A stretch of 64,000 nucleotides of DNA from positions 124,001 to 188,000 of the forward strand of contig NZ_FOVR01000009.1 of the NCBI RefSeq assembly GCF_900115225.1. The letters are read 5' to 3'. The notes beneath the pieces are model-generated. The model searched no databases, had not been told where the DNA came from, and was given only the letters and a program-made list of their open reading frames with translations. Origin of the DNA: Cohaesibacter marisflavi (GTDB taxonomy: Bacteria > Pseudomonadota > Alphaproteobacteria > Rhizobiales > Cohaesibacteraceae). Shown here piece by piece: positions 9,523-18,749 of this stretch (within the stretch, counting starts at the first letter, position 1; every line of letters begins with the position of its first letter). The translations under genes and the position numbers were made by a program.

Positions 9523-10494
9523 ATGCCTGCACCAGAGAAAGCAACCCCGCCAACGATCCATCTTCTTGGGGTTCCGGTTCAAGATGGTACCCATGAAAAA
9601 GGATGCCTCATGGGGCCGGATGCTCTGCGCACTGCCGGATTGCGAGACACGCTTGAAGGACTTGGCTTTGATTGCGTGGATCATGGCAACCTTTCGCCCG
9701 CCGCCATTGATCCGATGCCCGCGGGAAAGGGCAACGCTTTGCAATTTGATGCTATCGCAAGCTGGACCCGCACCCTTGCTCCCAAAGCCTATGAGATGGC
9801 CAAGAACGGTTTTCCGCTCTTTATGGGCGGCGACCATTCGCTGTCTATGGGCTCGGTTGCTGGCATGGCACGCCATGCCGCCGAAGAAGGAAGAGAGCTC
9901 TTCGTGCTATGGCTTGACGCCCACACAGACTTCAACACCCCGCTGACATCGGAATCGGGCAATATGCACGGCATGTCTGTCGCCGCTTTTTGCGGTTTGC
10001 CCGAATTGAGCGGTCTTTACGAAGCCCCCCTTGATCATCCGGTCAATCCCGCTCAAGTCCATATGATGGGCATTCGCAGCATCGACCAGAAAGAGCGTGA
10101 TCTCTTGCGGCGGCACCATGTCAAGATCAACGACATGCGTGTACTTGACGAGATGGGCGTCATCCGCCCCTTGATGGAACTGATCGATGAAGTCAAATCA
10201 CGCAACGCCATGCTACATGTCAGCCTTGATGTGGACTTTCTCGACCCGGAGATTGCCCCAGCCGTCGGCACGACAGTACCGGGGGGCGCCACCCTGCGTG
10301 AAGCCCATCTGATCATGGAGCTACTGCATGAGAGCGGCTATGTCTCCTCGCTGGATCTGGTCGAGCTCAATCCGTTCCTTGATCATCGCGGCAAGACAGC
10401 GGAGCTGCTGACCGATCTCACAGCCTCCCTCTTCGGACGCACCATTTTCGACCGGCCAACCCGCCGCCCCGGCCCACGGCACAGAAGCGTCTAG
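9523..10494 (+). CDS. rocF: Arginase
   Basis: Hydrolyses L-arginine to ornithine and urea in the cytoplasm with a two-manganese centre. The 323-residue ureohydrolase carries the three metal motifs: GGDHSLSMGS, DAHTDFNT and SLDVDFLDP. The stretch after DAHTDFNT (PLTSESGNMHGMSVA) matches arginases rather than agmatinases, because the SGNxHGM segment binds the alpha-amino and carboxyl groups of arginine. The C-terminus (GRTIFDRPTRRPGP) is slightly longer than usual. It stands alone: no ornithine cyclodeaminase or urease lies nearby, so ornithine and urea must be used elsewhere. I see no clear terminator after it. Confidence 0.95.
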   Translation: MPAPEKATPPTIHLLGVPVQDGTHEKGCLMGPDALRTAGLRDTLEGLGFDCVDHGNLSPAAIDPMPAGKGNALQFDAIASWTRTLAPKAYEMAKNGFPLFMGGDHSLSMGSVAGMARHAAEEGRELFVLWLDAHTDFNTPLTSESGNMHGMSVAAFCGLPELSGLYEAPLDHPVNPAQVHMMGIRSIDQKERDLLRRHHVKINDMRVLDEMGVIRPLMELIDEVKSRNAMLHVSLDVDFLDPEIAPAVGTTVPGGATLREAHLIMELLHESGYVSSLDLVELNPFLDHRGKTAELLTDLTASLFGRTIFDRPTRRPGPRHRSV

Positions 10495-10689
10495 TCCACG
10501 GCCAACAAACAATTTGCTATCCCTTTCGGTAATTTTGTCGCTGCGTAACAGCCTGATCACGTTGATTAACTGGACAAAAATCATTTCCTGCCTAAAACTA
10601 GGATCAACGACAATGATCTGTCGTGTGAGAATGGCTCGCTATGGGTCAGGCTCAAAGGATAGATCACAACGGCACGAGGAAACGCACGC

Positions 10690-11118
10690 ATGCAAGACAA
10701 TGACAGCAAAGAGGATGATGCTCCGCTTCGCATCGCTCTGGTGGCCCATGATGCAAAGAAGGATGACATCGTGGATTGGGTTGGCAAACATCTCAATCTG
10801 CTGAGAAAAGCAACATTTGTCGGCACCGGCACCACCGGTGGACGCATCAAGAAGGCCTTTCCCGAGCTGGATCTCACGCCTTTGTTCTCCGGCCCTTTGG
10901 GTGGCGACCAGCAGATCGGCGCCATGATTGCCGAAGGCAAACTGGATGGTCTGATCTTCTTCGTCGACCCGCTTTCTCCCATGCCCCATGATGTGGACGT
11001 AAAAGCGCTCAACCGTCTGGCCGTCGTTTACGACCTGCCTATGGCCCAGAGCCGCCGCTCCGCCAACATGATCATTCGCGGCATGATGATGGAAAAATAC
11101 GGCACCATCGACTTGTAG
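10690..11118 (+). CDS. mgsA: Methylglyoxal synthase
   Basis: Converts dihydroxyacetone phosphate to methylglyoxal and phosphate, a bypass that frees phosphate when sugar phosphates build up. The 142-residue protein has the family landmarks: [12 protein letters not shown] (phosphate-binding His and Lys), [11 protein letters not shown], the catalytic segment [11 protein letters not shown] with its Asp, and [12 protein letters not shown] with the active-site His. Length is close to the 152 residues of the E. coli enzyme. GAGGA lies nine bases before the ATG. It is convergent with the UspA gene and shares a two-way terminator with it. No methylglyoxal detoxification gene is adjacent. Confidence 0.96.
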   Translation: MQDNDSKEDDAPLRIALVAHDAKKDDIVDWVGKHLNLLRKATFVGTGTTGGRIKKAFPELDLTPLFSGPLGGDQQIGAMIAEGKLDGLIFFVDPLSPMPHDVDVKALNRLAVVYDLPMAQSRRSANMIIRGMMMEKYGTIDL

Positions 11119-11156
11119 GATAGGCCCCCACAAAGCCCAAACGGATATTGCAAGAC

Positions 11157-11189
11157 AAAAGGCCGCCCGGTTCCCCGAGCGGCCTTTTT
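11157..11189. terminator. Two-way terminator between mgsA and the UspA gene
   Basis: AAAAGGCCGC pairs with GCGGCCTTTTT around a partly paired inner loop. The A-run on one side and T-run on the other let it work in both directions between convergent genes. Confidence 0.9.
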
Positions 11190-11211
11190 CATTTCGCGAT
11201 GCAGCCTGTCG

Positions 11212-11646
11212 CTAGTCTTCCCGCACAACATAGACCGAGCATTTGGAGTGGCGCACGACACGCGCCGCATTTGGACCAATCAGCATTTCGCGCAAGTCAG
11301 GCTTATGAGCACCGATCACGATCAGATCTGAATCAGCCTGCTCGGCGGTTTCCAGAATCTCCTCATAGATCGAGCCCGACGCCACGATGTGACGCAAATC
11401 GGCCACACCGTCTTCGCCAAGAATATCGGAGACACGCTTCTTCAACGCAACCTTGGCATCTTTGACCGCCTGATTCTGGAAATTCTCATCGAAATAGGAC
11501 CCGACGAGAGAGATCCGGAAATTGGGCACGACCGTTACGATATCCAGCCGTGCACCTTCAAGCTTGGCGATCTTGTTTGCCGTGTTCAGAACTTCGGCAT
11601 CATTTTTCTGACTGATGTCAAGGGCGCATAGGACCGTATTGATCAT
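11212..11646 (-). CDS. UspA-family protein, partner of the TRAP transporter
   Basis: A 144-residue universal stress protein domain: N-terminal strand MINTVLCALDIS, and a C-terminal part with DLIVIGAHKPDLREMLIGPNAARVVRHSKCSVYVVRED, a variant of the nucleotide-binding loop. The ATG overlaps the stop of the TRAP permease gene (ATGA), so it is translated in tandem with the transporter. This arrangement has a known precedent in the ectoine TRAP system TeaABCD, where TeaD is an ATP-binding UspA protein that modulates transport. The same role is likely here but is inferred. A longer reading that runs into the permease gene is rejected because of the overlap and the domain start. Confidence 0.9.
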   Translation of the reverse strand: MINTVLCALDISQKNDAEVLNTANKIAKLEGARLDIVTVVPNFRISLVGSYFDENFQNQAVKDAKVALKKRVSDILGEDGVADLRHIVASGSIYEEILETAEQADSDLIVIGAHKPDLREMLIGPNAARVVRHSKCSVYVVRED

Positions 11647-14255
11647 GCTGGTTTCTCCTCTTTGCGACCAACGCGTGCACGCTGAAGCAAATAAACACAT
11701 CCAAGCAGCAACAGCCCCGGAATATAGATCAGATCCTTGGGCAACTGGTCTGCCTTGATTTCCGCATGGGTAATCTGCACAGGGTCATCCGCGTAGAAGT
11801 CAAAGCCACCGAGCATTTCAAAGAAAGGTGTGCCCGGGAATGGCTCATCCAGCTTGGTCACACCATCTTCATCGAGAATGGTCAGGCCCTGAGCCTCGAG
11901 ACGTGCGTCCCCTCCCGCTTCTTCACCGGAGGTAATAACCAGGGTGGTTTCCTTGGTTGATCCTGTGTCGAAATCCGGCCCGGAGATGTTGAGCCGCATT
12001 TCATGCCCCGGAGGAATAGCCCCGAAGGCCTGGCTTACCTGCGCCGGTTCCACCACCTCGAAAGGAGGCTGTATCCGGTTCATGAAGAAGTCCGGACGGA
12101 ACAGAATAAAGGCAATCAGCACCAGAGCGACACTTTCATAGATGCGGCTCTTGGTCACGAAATAGCCCATCGTACCCGCTGTAAAGACCAGCACTGCTAT
12201 CATTCCGATCGCAGCAACCAGAAGCCCCTGATACCATGTGACATCATACCAGAGCAGATCGGTGTTGAAGATGAAGACGAATGGCAGAGCAACGGTCCGG
12301 AGCGAATAGAAGAAGGCTGTAAAGCCCGTCTTGATCGCATCGCCCCCCGACACCGCAGCCGCCGCAAAGGAGGCAAGCCCCACCGGCGGCGTCACATCGG
12401 CCATGATACCGAAATAGAAGACGAACAAGTGAACTGCGATAAGCGGCACCACCAGACCGGATTGCGCCCCGAGTTGAACAACCACACCGGCCATCAGCGA
12501 AGACACAACGATATAGTTGGCCGTTGTCGGCAGTCCCATACCCAGCACGAGCGACAGCATGGCCACAAAGATCAGCATCAAGACGAGGTTGCCCCCGGAC
12601 ATCAGCTCCACGAGATCCGCCATCACCTGTCCGATACCGGTTAGCGTCACCGTTCCCACGATCACACCAGCCGTTGCCGTGGCAAGACCGATACCGATCA
12701 TGTTGCGTGAGCCATCGATCATGCCGATACCCAGATCACCAACACCAGCCTTGAAGGCGTTCACATATTCATTTTCGCCGCGGAACATGGCCTTGAGCGG
12801 CCGCTGCGTCAGCAGGATAACGAACATCAGAGCCGTCGCCCAGAAAGCGGAAAGCCCCGGCGATTTCTGCTCGATCATCAGGAAGTAGACCAGAACCACG
12901 ATCGGCAGCAGATAGTAAAGACCGGTTTTGTAGATGTCCTTGACTTCCGGCAGCACGATATTCTCGTCATTTGGGTCGTCCGGTTTCAAGTCGTCCACCG
13001 ATGCCGCCAGCTTGAGCAGCAGCAGATAGGCCACGAAGGTGAGAGCAGCCAGAATCCAGCTTGCCCCTTCTGGTACCATAGAAACGATCAACCCGATCGG
13101 GTATTTGATGCCATAGCAAAGCAGGGCAAATCCGACGAAGAAAAACAACATGCCAAGAATGGTACGCGCCGTGGAAACAGCTTTCGTACCGATGGTGGGC
13201 ATATTCCGCTTCACCGCTTCCAGATGCACGATGTAAACCAGCGCAACATAGGACAGGATCGCAGGCAGGAAGGCATGCGTGATCACTTCCATGTAGGAAA
13301 TGCCCACATATTCCACCATCAGGAAGGCCGCAGCCCCCATCACCGGCGGCATGATCTGCCCGTTCACCGAAGAAGCCACCTCAACAGAGCCAGCCTGTTC
13401 GGAGGTAAAGCCCACCCGCTTCATGAGCGGAATGGTAAAAGTACCCGTCGTCACCACGTTGGCAATGGAAGAGCCGGAGATAAGACCGGTAGCTGCCGAG
13501 CCGACAACGGCTGCCTTGGCAGGTCCGCCCTTCAAATGCCCTAGAGCAGCGAAGGCCATCTTGATGAAATAGTTCCCCGCCCCGGCCTTGTCGAGTAACG
13601 AGCCGAACAGCACGAACAGGAACACGAACTTGGTGGAAACCCCCAGCGCGATACCGAACACGCCTTCGGATGTGATCCACATGTGGCTCATGGCTTTCTT
13701 GAGCGAAGCGCCCTTCCAGCGAATGACTTCCGGCACCCATTCAGAGGAGCCGAAAAAGACATAGACAAGGAAGATGACTGCGATGGTCGCCATAGCCGGA
13801 CCAAGCGCACGCCGGGCCGCTTCAAACAGCAGGATCAGGCCTGCAAGGGCGACCCACTTGTCGACATCATCGGCCAGACCGCCATTATTGACGACCTTCT
13901 GATAGAAGAAGAAGCCATAGAGCGCGATAAAGGTGCCCGCCAACGCGAAGATCCAGTCCTGAACCGGAATATGATGGCGTGGACTGCTTTTCAGCGCGGG
14001 ATAAGCCATATAGGCCAGGAAAATGGCAAAGGCCAGATGCACCTGACGCGAGTTGTTGATCAGATCGGACGGAAGGACATAGTTGGAAATCGGCGAAGCC
14101 AGCAAGACCTGAAAGGCAGCCCAAACAAGGGCAACGATAGCCAAAAAGGTTCCCACCGGGCCGATCGGATTACGCGCTCCCGCATCCGTAGAGGCAACCA
14201 GGTCCTGAAGCTCTTCCTCAGAAAGTGGACGCCCAGACGCATTTTTCTGTGACAT
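11643..14255 (-). CDS. TRAP transporter fused permease (4TM/12TM), TAXI type
   Basis: An 870-residue polytopic membrane protein that joins the small (DctQ-like) and large (DctM-like) TRAP subunits in one chain, as is usual for TAXI systems. About 18 to 20 hydrophobic segments are visible. The core contains repeats typical of DctM, such as GSAATGLISGSSIANVVTTG and GLPTTANYIVVSSL, and near the C-terminus a periplasmic domain of about 100 residues lies between the last two helices. It should use an ion gradient to import a substrate handed over by the TAXI binding protein. The ATG (MSQKN) has GGGGG about ten bases upstream; the longer reading adds 25 residues without support. Confidence 0.94.
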   Translation of the reverse strand: MSQKNASGRPLSEEELQDLVASTDAGARNPIGPVGTFLAIVALVWAAFQVLLASPISNYVLPSDLINNSRQVHLAFAIFLAYMAYPALKSSPRHHIPVQDWIFALAGTFIALYGFFFYQKVVNNGGLADDVDKWVALAGLILLFEAARRALGPAMATIAVIFLVYVFFGSSEWVPEVIRWKGASLKKAMSHMWITSEGVFGIALGVSTKFVFLFVLFGSLLDKAGAGNYFIKMAFAALGHLKGGPAKAAVVGSAATGLISGSSIANVVTTGTFTIPLMKRVGFTSEQAGSVEVASSVNGQIMPPVMGAAAFLMVEYVGISYMEVITHAFLPAILSYVALVYIVHLEAVKRNMPTIGTKAVSTARTILGMLFFFVGFALLCYGIKYPIGLIVSMVPEGASWILAALTFVAYLLLLKLAASVDDLKPDDPNDENIVLPEVKDIYKTGLYYLLPIVVLVYFLMIEQKSPGLSAFWATALMFVILLTQRPLKAMFRGENEYVNAFKAGVGDLGIGMIDGSRNMIGIGLATATAGVIVGTVTLTGIGQVMADLVELMSGGNLVLMLIFVAMLSLVLGMGLPTTANYIVVSSLMAGVVVQLGAQSGLVVPLIAVHLFVFYFGIMADVTPPVGLASFAAAAVSGGDAIKTGFTAFFYSLRTVALPFVFIFNTDLLWYDVTWYQGLLVAAIGMIAVLVFTAGTMGYFVTKSRIYESVALVLIAFILFRPDFFMNRIQPPFEVVEPAQVSQAFGAIPPGHEMRLNISGPDFDTGSTKETTLVITSGEEAGGDARLEAQGLTILDEDGVTKLDEPFPGTPFFEMLGGFDFYADDPVQITHAEIKADQLPKDLIYIPGLLLLGCVYLLQRARVGRKEEKPA

Positions 14256-14405
14256 AGATTGCAGCCCCCAGCCATCGCTCCCAAGCGCGATTACAACCAA
14301 GCTGAAACCGTCAAACAGTTTCACCAGCACTGATCGGCGATAGCATATTATTAATTATGGAAAACCGAACCCGGTCTTGCCGGGTCCAGTCACAGCAATT
14401 GCAAA

Positions 14406-14433
14406 AGGCCTCGGACACAAAAGCCCGAAGCCT
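14406..14433 (-). other. Intercistronic hairpin between TAXI binding protein and permease genes
   Basis: On the minus strand AGGCTTCGG pairs with CCGAGGCCT (one G-T pair) around a ten-base loop, followed only by TTTTGC. It lies 15 bases past the binding-protein stop inside the transporter operon, so it is more likely an mRNA-stabilising or partial-termination hairpin than a full terminator. Confidence 0.6.
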
Positions 14434-14447
14434 GAAATCAGCGAGAC

Positions 14448-15413
14448 TTACATCCAGCCTTTTTCTTTGTAATATTTCACAGCACCCGGATGCAGAGGAG
14501 CAGACAGGCCGTCCTTGATCATTTCTTCCGGTTTCAGGTGAGCAAATGCAGGATGCAGTTTCTTGAAGGCATCGAAGTTTTCGAAGACGGATTTCACAAG
14601 CGTGTAAACAGCGTCATCGGAAACGGCAGCGGAGGTCACCAGAGTTGCGCCAACACCGAAGGTTTTCACATCTTCATCGTTTCCGCGATACATGCCACCA
14701 GGAATGGTAGCGGAGCGGTAGTAGGCATTGTCGGAGATCAGTTTTTCAACGGCAGGGCCGTCAACCGTTACCAGAACGGAATCACAAGCTGTGGTGGCTT
14801 CCTGAATGGAACCGGATGGGTGACCAACGGTGTAAACCATGGCATCGATCTGGTTATCACACAGAGCAGCAGACTGTTCAGCAGCCTTCAACTCGGTAGC
14901 CAGTGCGAAATCGTCGGTGGTCCAGCCAAGGGCTTCCATCAGAACTTCCATGGTGCCACGCTGACCAGATCCCGGGTTACCGATATTGACGCGTTTGCCT
15001 TTGAGGTCGGCGAAGTTTTTCACGCCGGCATCAGCACGGGCAACCACGGTGAATGGTTCCGGATGGATGGAGAACACAGCGCGCAGATCCTCGAAAGCGC
15101 CTTTGTCTTCAAATTTGGAGGTACCATGATAAGCGTGATACTGCCAGTCAGACTGGGCAACACCGAACTGCAGTTCGCCATCACGAATCGTGTTGATGTT
15201 GTAAACGGAACCACCGGTTGATTCGACAGAGCAGCGAATCCCATGGTCTTTACGGCCTTTATTGACCAGACGGCAGATAGCGCCACCCGTTGGATAATAT
15301 ACGCCCGTTACACCGCCGGTACCGATGGAAATAAAGCTCTCGGCAAACGCCGCTTGAGAAAAGCTCAAGCCAGCTGCGACCGCAGCTGCAGTGATTGTCA
15401 ATTTTTTCAACAT
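14448..15413 (-). CDS. TAXI-family TRAP transporter substrate-binding protein
   Basis: A 321-residue periplasmic binding protein with a clear signal peptide ([20 protein letters not shown], cleaved after AFA). The mature start [20 protein letters not shown] is the hallmark of TAXI proteins (PF16868). Further family landmarks are [34 protein letters not shown] and [20 protein letters not shown]. Four Cys may form disulfides. TAXI proteins are known mainly for glutamate-like acids, but most ligands are unknown. It is the first gene of the operon with the fused permease and UspA gene, and its own promoter should lie in 15414-15455. Confidence 0.94.
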   Translation of the reverse strand: MLKKLTITAAAVAAGLSFSQAAFAESFISIGTGGVTGVYYPTGGAICRLVNKGRKDHGIRCSVESTGGSVYNINTIRDGELQFGVAQSDWQYHAYHGTSKFEDKGAFEDLRAVFSIHPEPFTVVARADAGVKNFADLKGKRVNIGNPGSGQRGTMEVLMEALGWTTDDFALATELKAAEQSAALCDNQIDAMVYTVGHPSGSIQEATTACDSVLVTVDGPAVEKLISDNAYYRSATIPGGMYRGNDEDVKTFGVGATLVTSAAVSDDAVYTLVKSVFENFDAFKKLHPAFAHLKPEEMIKDGLSAPLHPGAVKYYKEKGWM

Positions 15414-15455
15414 AAAGTTCTCCCTGAGTTGATCGAAAGGTTAATCCAAGTCTAT

Positions 15456-16316
15456 TCAATCCCAAAACTCACCATATCGGTGATTCCGGGTTTCAACTTC
15501 TTCAATTCTGGCGCGAGCACTATCCCCTGCCCTAGCAACCAGCATTCCGATAAGAGTTTCAATTAGCACAAGCGTGGCTGCATAAGAAGAGAAGAATTGT
15601 GGACTCTCTGTCGGCACGATAAAATTTGCAGATGCATGTGCAAGAGCCGGGCAGGAAATATCATCCGTAATAACAAGTACATAGGCGCCAGCGTCGGCGG
15701 CCATCTGGGCAGCAACAATCGCGCGTCGGGCATAAGGAGCCTTGGTCAGTATGATGACGGCGTCCTTCTCGTTAAGCCCCACCATGGCCGAGCTCAAAGA
15801 TGCCCCCATCCGCCCGGCAACCTTCCAGTTATCGGCAAAATAGCGCGCAAGATATCCCAGATATTCCATAAAACCCGTTGAACTGAAGGCCCCGAACAAA
15901 AGCACCTGACGGGCATCATTCAGACGATCCGCCACAGCGACCAGCTGTTCCTGATTGATATCCCGTTCCAGTTTCCCAAGATTTTCAAGGCTGGCGGATA
16001 CCTGTCGTTCGAAGAAGGATCGAGCGCTGCTGCCGGCTCCATCCTCGACAAGCAAGCTCGCGCGTTCAGAAAATGACATGGCCTGACGCCCGATGCGCTG
16101 ACGGCACATGTCTCTCATTTCTTCATAGTTGGAAAATCCCAGCGCCTGAGAAAGCCGTGTAAAAGTGGACGGAGCCAAGCCTGCCATACCGGATACCGAG
16201 CGCAACGAGTGAGTCGCTATCTCGACTTCGTGGTCAACCACAAAGTCTGCGGCCTGTTTCAACCGCCCGCTCAGTTGGCCATAGTGACCAGAAATCCTGT
16301 CCTGTATCGACTGCAT
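15456..16316 (-). CDS. RpiR/MurR-family transcriptional regulator (HTH plus SIS domain)
   Basis: A 286-residue regulator. Residues 1-75 form the RpiR helix-turn-helix (LRSVSGMAGLAPSTFTRLSQ, then ALGFSNYEEMRD). Residues about 120-260 form a SIS domain with QVLLFGAFSSTGFMEYLGYL and KDAVIILTKAPYARRA. SIS domains usually bind phosphosugars, but RpiR proteins also control amino-acid and amine catabolism. It lies between the TAXI transporter genes (same strand) and the divergent aminotransferase/BKACE pair, so it probably controls both. Palindromic sequences in the divergent gap are candidate operators. Confidence 0.92.
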   Translation of the reverse strand: MQSIQDRISGHYGQLSGRLKQAADFVVDHEVEIATHSLRSVSGMAGLAPSTFTRLSQALGFSNYEEMRDMCRQRIGRQAMSFSERASLLVEDGAGSSARSFFERQVSASLENLGKLERDINQEQLVAVADRLNDARQVLLFGAFSSTGFMEYLGYLARYFADNWKVAGRMGASLSSAMVGLNEKDAVIILTKAPYARRAIVAAQMAADAGAYVLVITDDISCPALAHASANFIVPTESPQFFSSYAATLVLIETLIGMLVARAGDSARARIEEVETRNHRYGEFWD

Positions 16317-16362
16317 ACCCGTAATATTGGCTCCACCCTAGTCTCATGACGCCTCAGTAAAA

Positions 16363-16406
16363 TTTCAATTGTTTTAACTAAAGTCAATAGTTGAAACAAA
16401 TGTTTC
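16363..16406. promoter_or_regulatory. Candidate RpiR operator in the divergent gap
   Basis: A perfect inverted repeat GAAACA-AA-TGTTTC (16393-16406) lies next to TTTCAA at 16363 and TTGAAA at 16391, which face each other across 22 bases. The site sits between the divergent regulator and aminotransferase genes. GAAA/TTTC palindromes are common RpiR-family sites. The assignment is by position and symmetry only. Confidence 0.45.
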
Positions 16407-16511
16407 TTTGTTATATAACCCACCCCTTGGGTCAAACGGTCCAATAACCCCGCGCGACCCGCTAAAACCATTGCTGCGGAGGCCATCTCCGCCCTATCAG
16501 CAGGCACAGCC

Positions 16512-17834
16512 ATGTCCCACATATTCCCTCGCCATACCAAATCCAATCTCCCCACTGTAGACCACGGAAAAGGCGTTTATCTCTTTGACACCGAAGGGAA
16601 ATGCTATCTGGACGGGTCCGGAGGAGCGGCTGTCTCCTGTCTGGGTCATGGCGATCAAGATGTCATCGAAGCGATCAAACAACAGCTTGACGCTGTGCCA
16701 TTCGCGCACACCAGCTTTTTCACCTCCAAACCGGCCGAAGCGCTCGCCGACAAGCTGATCGCGCATGCCCCTGAAGGGCTGGACCGGGTCTATTTTGTTT
16801 CAGGTGGTTCGGAAGCCGTCGAATCGGCCATCAAGCTGGCACGTCAGTATTTTCTTGAAATCGGCCAGCCGCAGCGCCGCCATATCATCGCCCGCCGCCA
16901 GAGCTATCATGGCAACACCCTTGGTGCGCTTGCAACGGGCGGCAACCTTTGGCGCCGCGAACCTTTCGCGCCCCTGATGATCGATACAAGCCACATCTCT
17001 CCCTGCTATGAATATCGCGACCGCAAGGAAGACGAGAGCGCCTTTGATTATGGCCAGCGCGTTGCCAATGAGCTGGAAGATGAAATCCTGCGTGTCGGGG
17101 CCGAAAATGTCATGGCCTTCTTTGCTGAACCGGTTGTCGGTGCAACGGCCGGTGCATTGCCGCCGGTTGAGGGCTATTTCAAACGTATTCGTGAGATTTG
17201 CGATCAATATGGCATCCTCCTGGTGCTGGACGAAGTCATGTGCGGTATGGGCCGTACCGGTACGCTCTTTGCCTGTGAACAGGACGGCATCGCACCGGAC
17301 ATCCTGACAACCGCCAAAGGGTTGGGCGCAGGCTATCAACCCATCGGGGCCATGATCTGCACCGATACGATCTACAAGGCGATTGAGGATGGCACCGGCT
17401 TCTTCCAGCATGGCCACACCTATATCGGCCACCCCACGGCAGCGGCAGGAGCGCTGGCGGTTTTGACCAAGCTGACCGACGGCGGTCTTGTGAAGCGCGC
17501 TGCGGAAACCGGCACCAAACTGCGAGCAGCCCTCGATGATGCCTTTGGTACCCATCCCTACGTGGGTGACATCCGAGGCCGCGGCATGTTCCTTGGCATC
17601 GAGTTTGTTGAAGACAAAGAGAGCAAGAAGCCTTTTGATCCGGCCCTTGCAACCGCCAAACACCTCAAGAAAGCGGCCTTTGAAGCAGGCCTTATCTGCT
17701 ACCCGATGAGCGGAACGATCGATGGCAAATTCGGCGATCACATTCTGCTGGCCCCTCCCTTCATCTATGAAGACGCGCATATCGAAGAGCTGGTCGGAAA
17801 ACTGAAGATTGCCATGGACAAGGTGCTGCCATGA
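16512..17834 (+). CDS. Class III pyridoxal-phosphate aminotransferase
   Basis: A 440-residue fold-type I, class III aminotransferase. PLP contacts are visible: VSGGSEAVESAIKLARQY, RRQSYHGNTLGALATGG, the Asp of LLVLDEVMCGMGRTG, and the Schiff-base lysine K269 in TTAKGLGAGYQPIGAM. Class III enzymes transfer amino groups from omega- or beta-amino acids, amines or diamines. The next gene overlaps by four bases and encodes a beta-keto acid cleavage enzyme, so the product here may be a beta-keto acid. The donor cannot be fixed from sequence. Cytoplasmic, and divergent from the RpiR regulator. Confidence 0.93.
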   Translation: MSHIFPRHTKSNLPTVDHGKGVYLFDTEGKCYLDGSGGAAVSCLGHGDQDVIEAIKQQLDAVPFAHTSFFTSKPAEALADKLIAHAPEGLDRVYFVSGGSEAVESAIKLARQYFLEIGQPQRRHIIARRQSYHGNTLGALATGGNLWRREPFAPLMIDTSHISPCYEYRDRKEDESAFDYGQRVANELEDEILRVGAENVMAFFAEPVVGATAGALPPVEGYFKRIREICDQYGILLVLDEVMCGMGRTGTLFACEQDGIAPDILTTAKGLGAGYQPIGAMICTDTIYKAIEDGTGFFQHGHTYIGHPTAAAGALAVLTKLTDGGLVKRAAETGTKLRAALDDAFGTHPYVGDIRGRGMFLGIEFVEDKESKKPFDPALATAKHLKKAAFEAGLICYPMSGTIDGKFGDHILLAPPFIYEDAHIEELVGKLKIAMDKVLP

Positions 17835-18634
17835 CCTTGACTGCAGGCCAATCTCCCCTGCCGGCGATCATGATCGCGCCCAACGGGGCACGCAAGGGCA
17901 AGGCGGATCATCCCGCCCTGCCTGTTACCATTGCCGAAACCGTTAAAACGGCCCTTGCCTGCCAAGAGGCGGGAGCCGACGGCATCCATGCCCATGTGCG
18001 TGATGCCAAGGGCAAACATATTCTTGATGCCGGCCTCTACAGCGAATTGCTCGATGAGCTGACGAAGCAGACCCCGGACCTTTATGCCCAGATCACGACC
18101 GAAGCCGTGGGTCAATATAGCCCCGCCGAACAGAGAGCAGTTGTCGAAGCGGTGGAGCCAACCGCTGTATCCATTTCTGTCAAGGAAATGCTGAGCGATG
18201 GCGAAACTGCGGACGTCAAACGCTTCTATCACGCGCAGGCAGAAAAGGGCGTCGCCATCCAGCACATCCTTTATGATCAGCAACAGGTCCTTTTCCTGCT
18301 TGATCTCTGCCGTCGGGACATAATCCCCGCCCGGAACCTCCATCTGCTCTTTGTTCTAGGCCGATACACCGATGGTCAGGTTTCATCCCCCGACGATCTG
18401 CTGCCATTCATCAAGGCCAAACAAAGCCTTGAAGAAGCGTTGCAGATCAAGGCGGACTGGGCCTGCTGCGCCTTCGGAGCGCAAGAGACCGACTGTCTTC
18501 TCAAGGCGGAAAGTCTGCAAGGGAAGGTTCGGATCGGATTTGAAAACAACATGACCAACAAGGATGGCACCATTGCAAGGGACAATGCCGAACGTGTAGT
18601 CGACCTTATCAAGGCCCGACCGACAGCGCATTAA
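17831..18634 (+). CDS. Beta-keto acid cleavage enzyme (BKACE, DUF849)
   Basis: A 267-residue TIM-barrel protein of PF05853, the family founded by Kce, which condenses a beta-keto acid with acetyl-CoA to give acetoacetate plus a new acyl-CoA. The zinc-binding motif is H53-A-H55-V-R (GIHAHVRDAKG). The N-terminal APNGARKGK and the C-terminal GFENNMTNKDGTIARDNAE, which closes the CoA and metal site, are also typical. It is a little shorter than most members (about 275-310). Its coupling with the aminotransferase suggests deamination of an amino acid to the beta-keto acid that this enzyme then cleaves. Which of the many BKACE substrates applies is open. Confidence 0.9.
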   Translation: MTLTAGQSPLPAIMIAPNGARKGKADHPALPVTIAETVKTALACQEAGADGIHAHVRDAKGKHILDAGLYSELLDELTKQTPDLYAQITTEAVGQYSPAEQRAVVEAVEPTAVSISVKEMLSDGETADVKRFYHAQAEKGVAIQHILYDQQQVLFLLDLCRRDIIPARNLHLLFVLGRYTDGQVSSPDDLLPFIKAKQSLEEALQIKADWACCAFGAQETDCLLKAESLQGKVRIGFENNMTNKDGTIARDNAERVVDLIKARPTAH

Positions 18635-18749
18635 CGCTCTGCTTACCATAGCCAAAGAAAGAGAGAGGTCGCCAGCGCAACTGGCATTATTGCTCAACTT
18701 TTCACTTCTATAGTCCGCTTGAAGATAATGTAAAAAATTCGGACTTATA

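Noticed and set aside
12003-12644. A 213-codon open frame opposite the TRAP permease, rich in His, Gln and Arg
   Set aside because: Shadow of hydrophobic codons on the other strand, without independent support.
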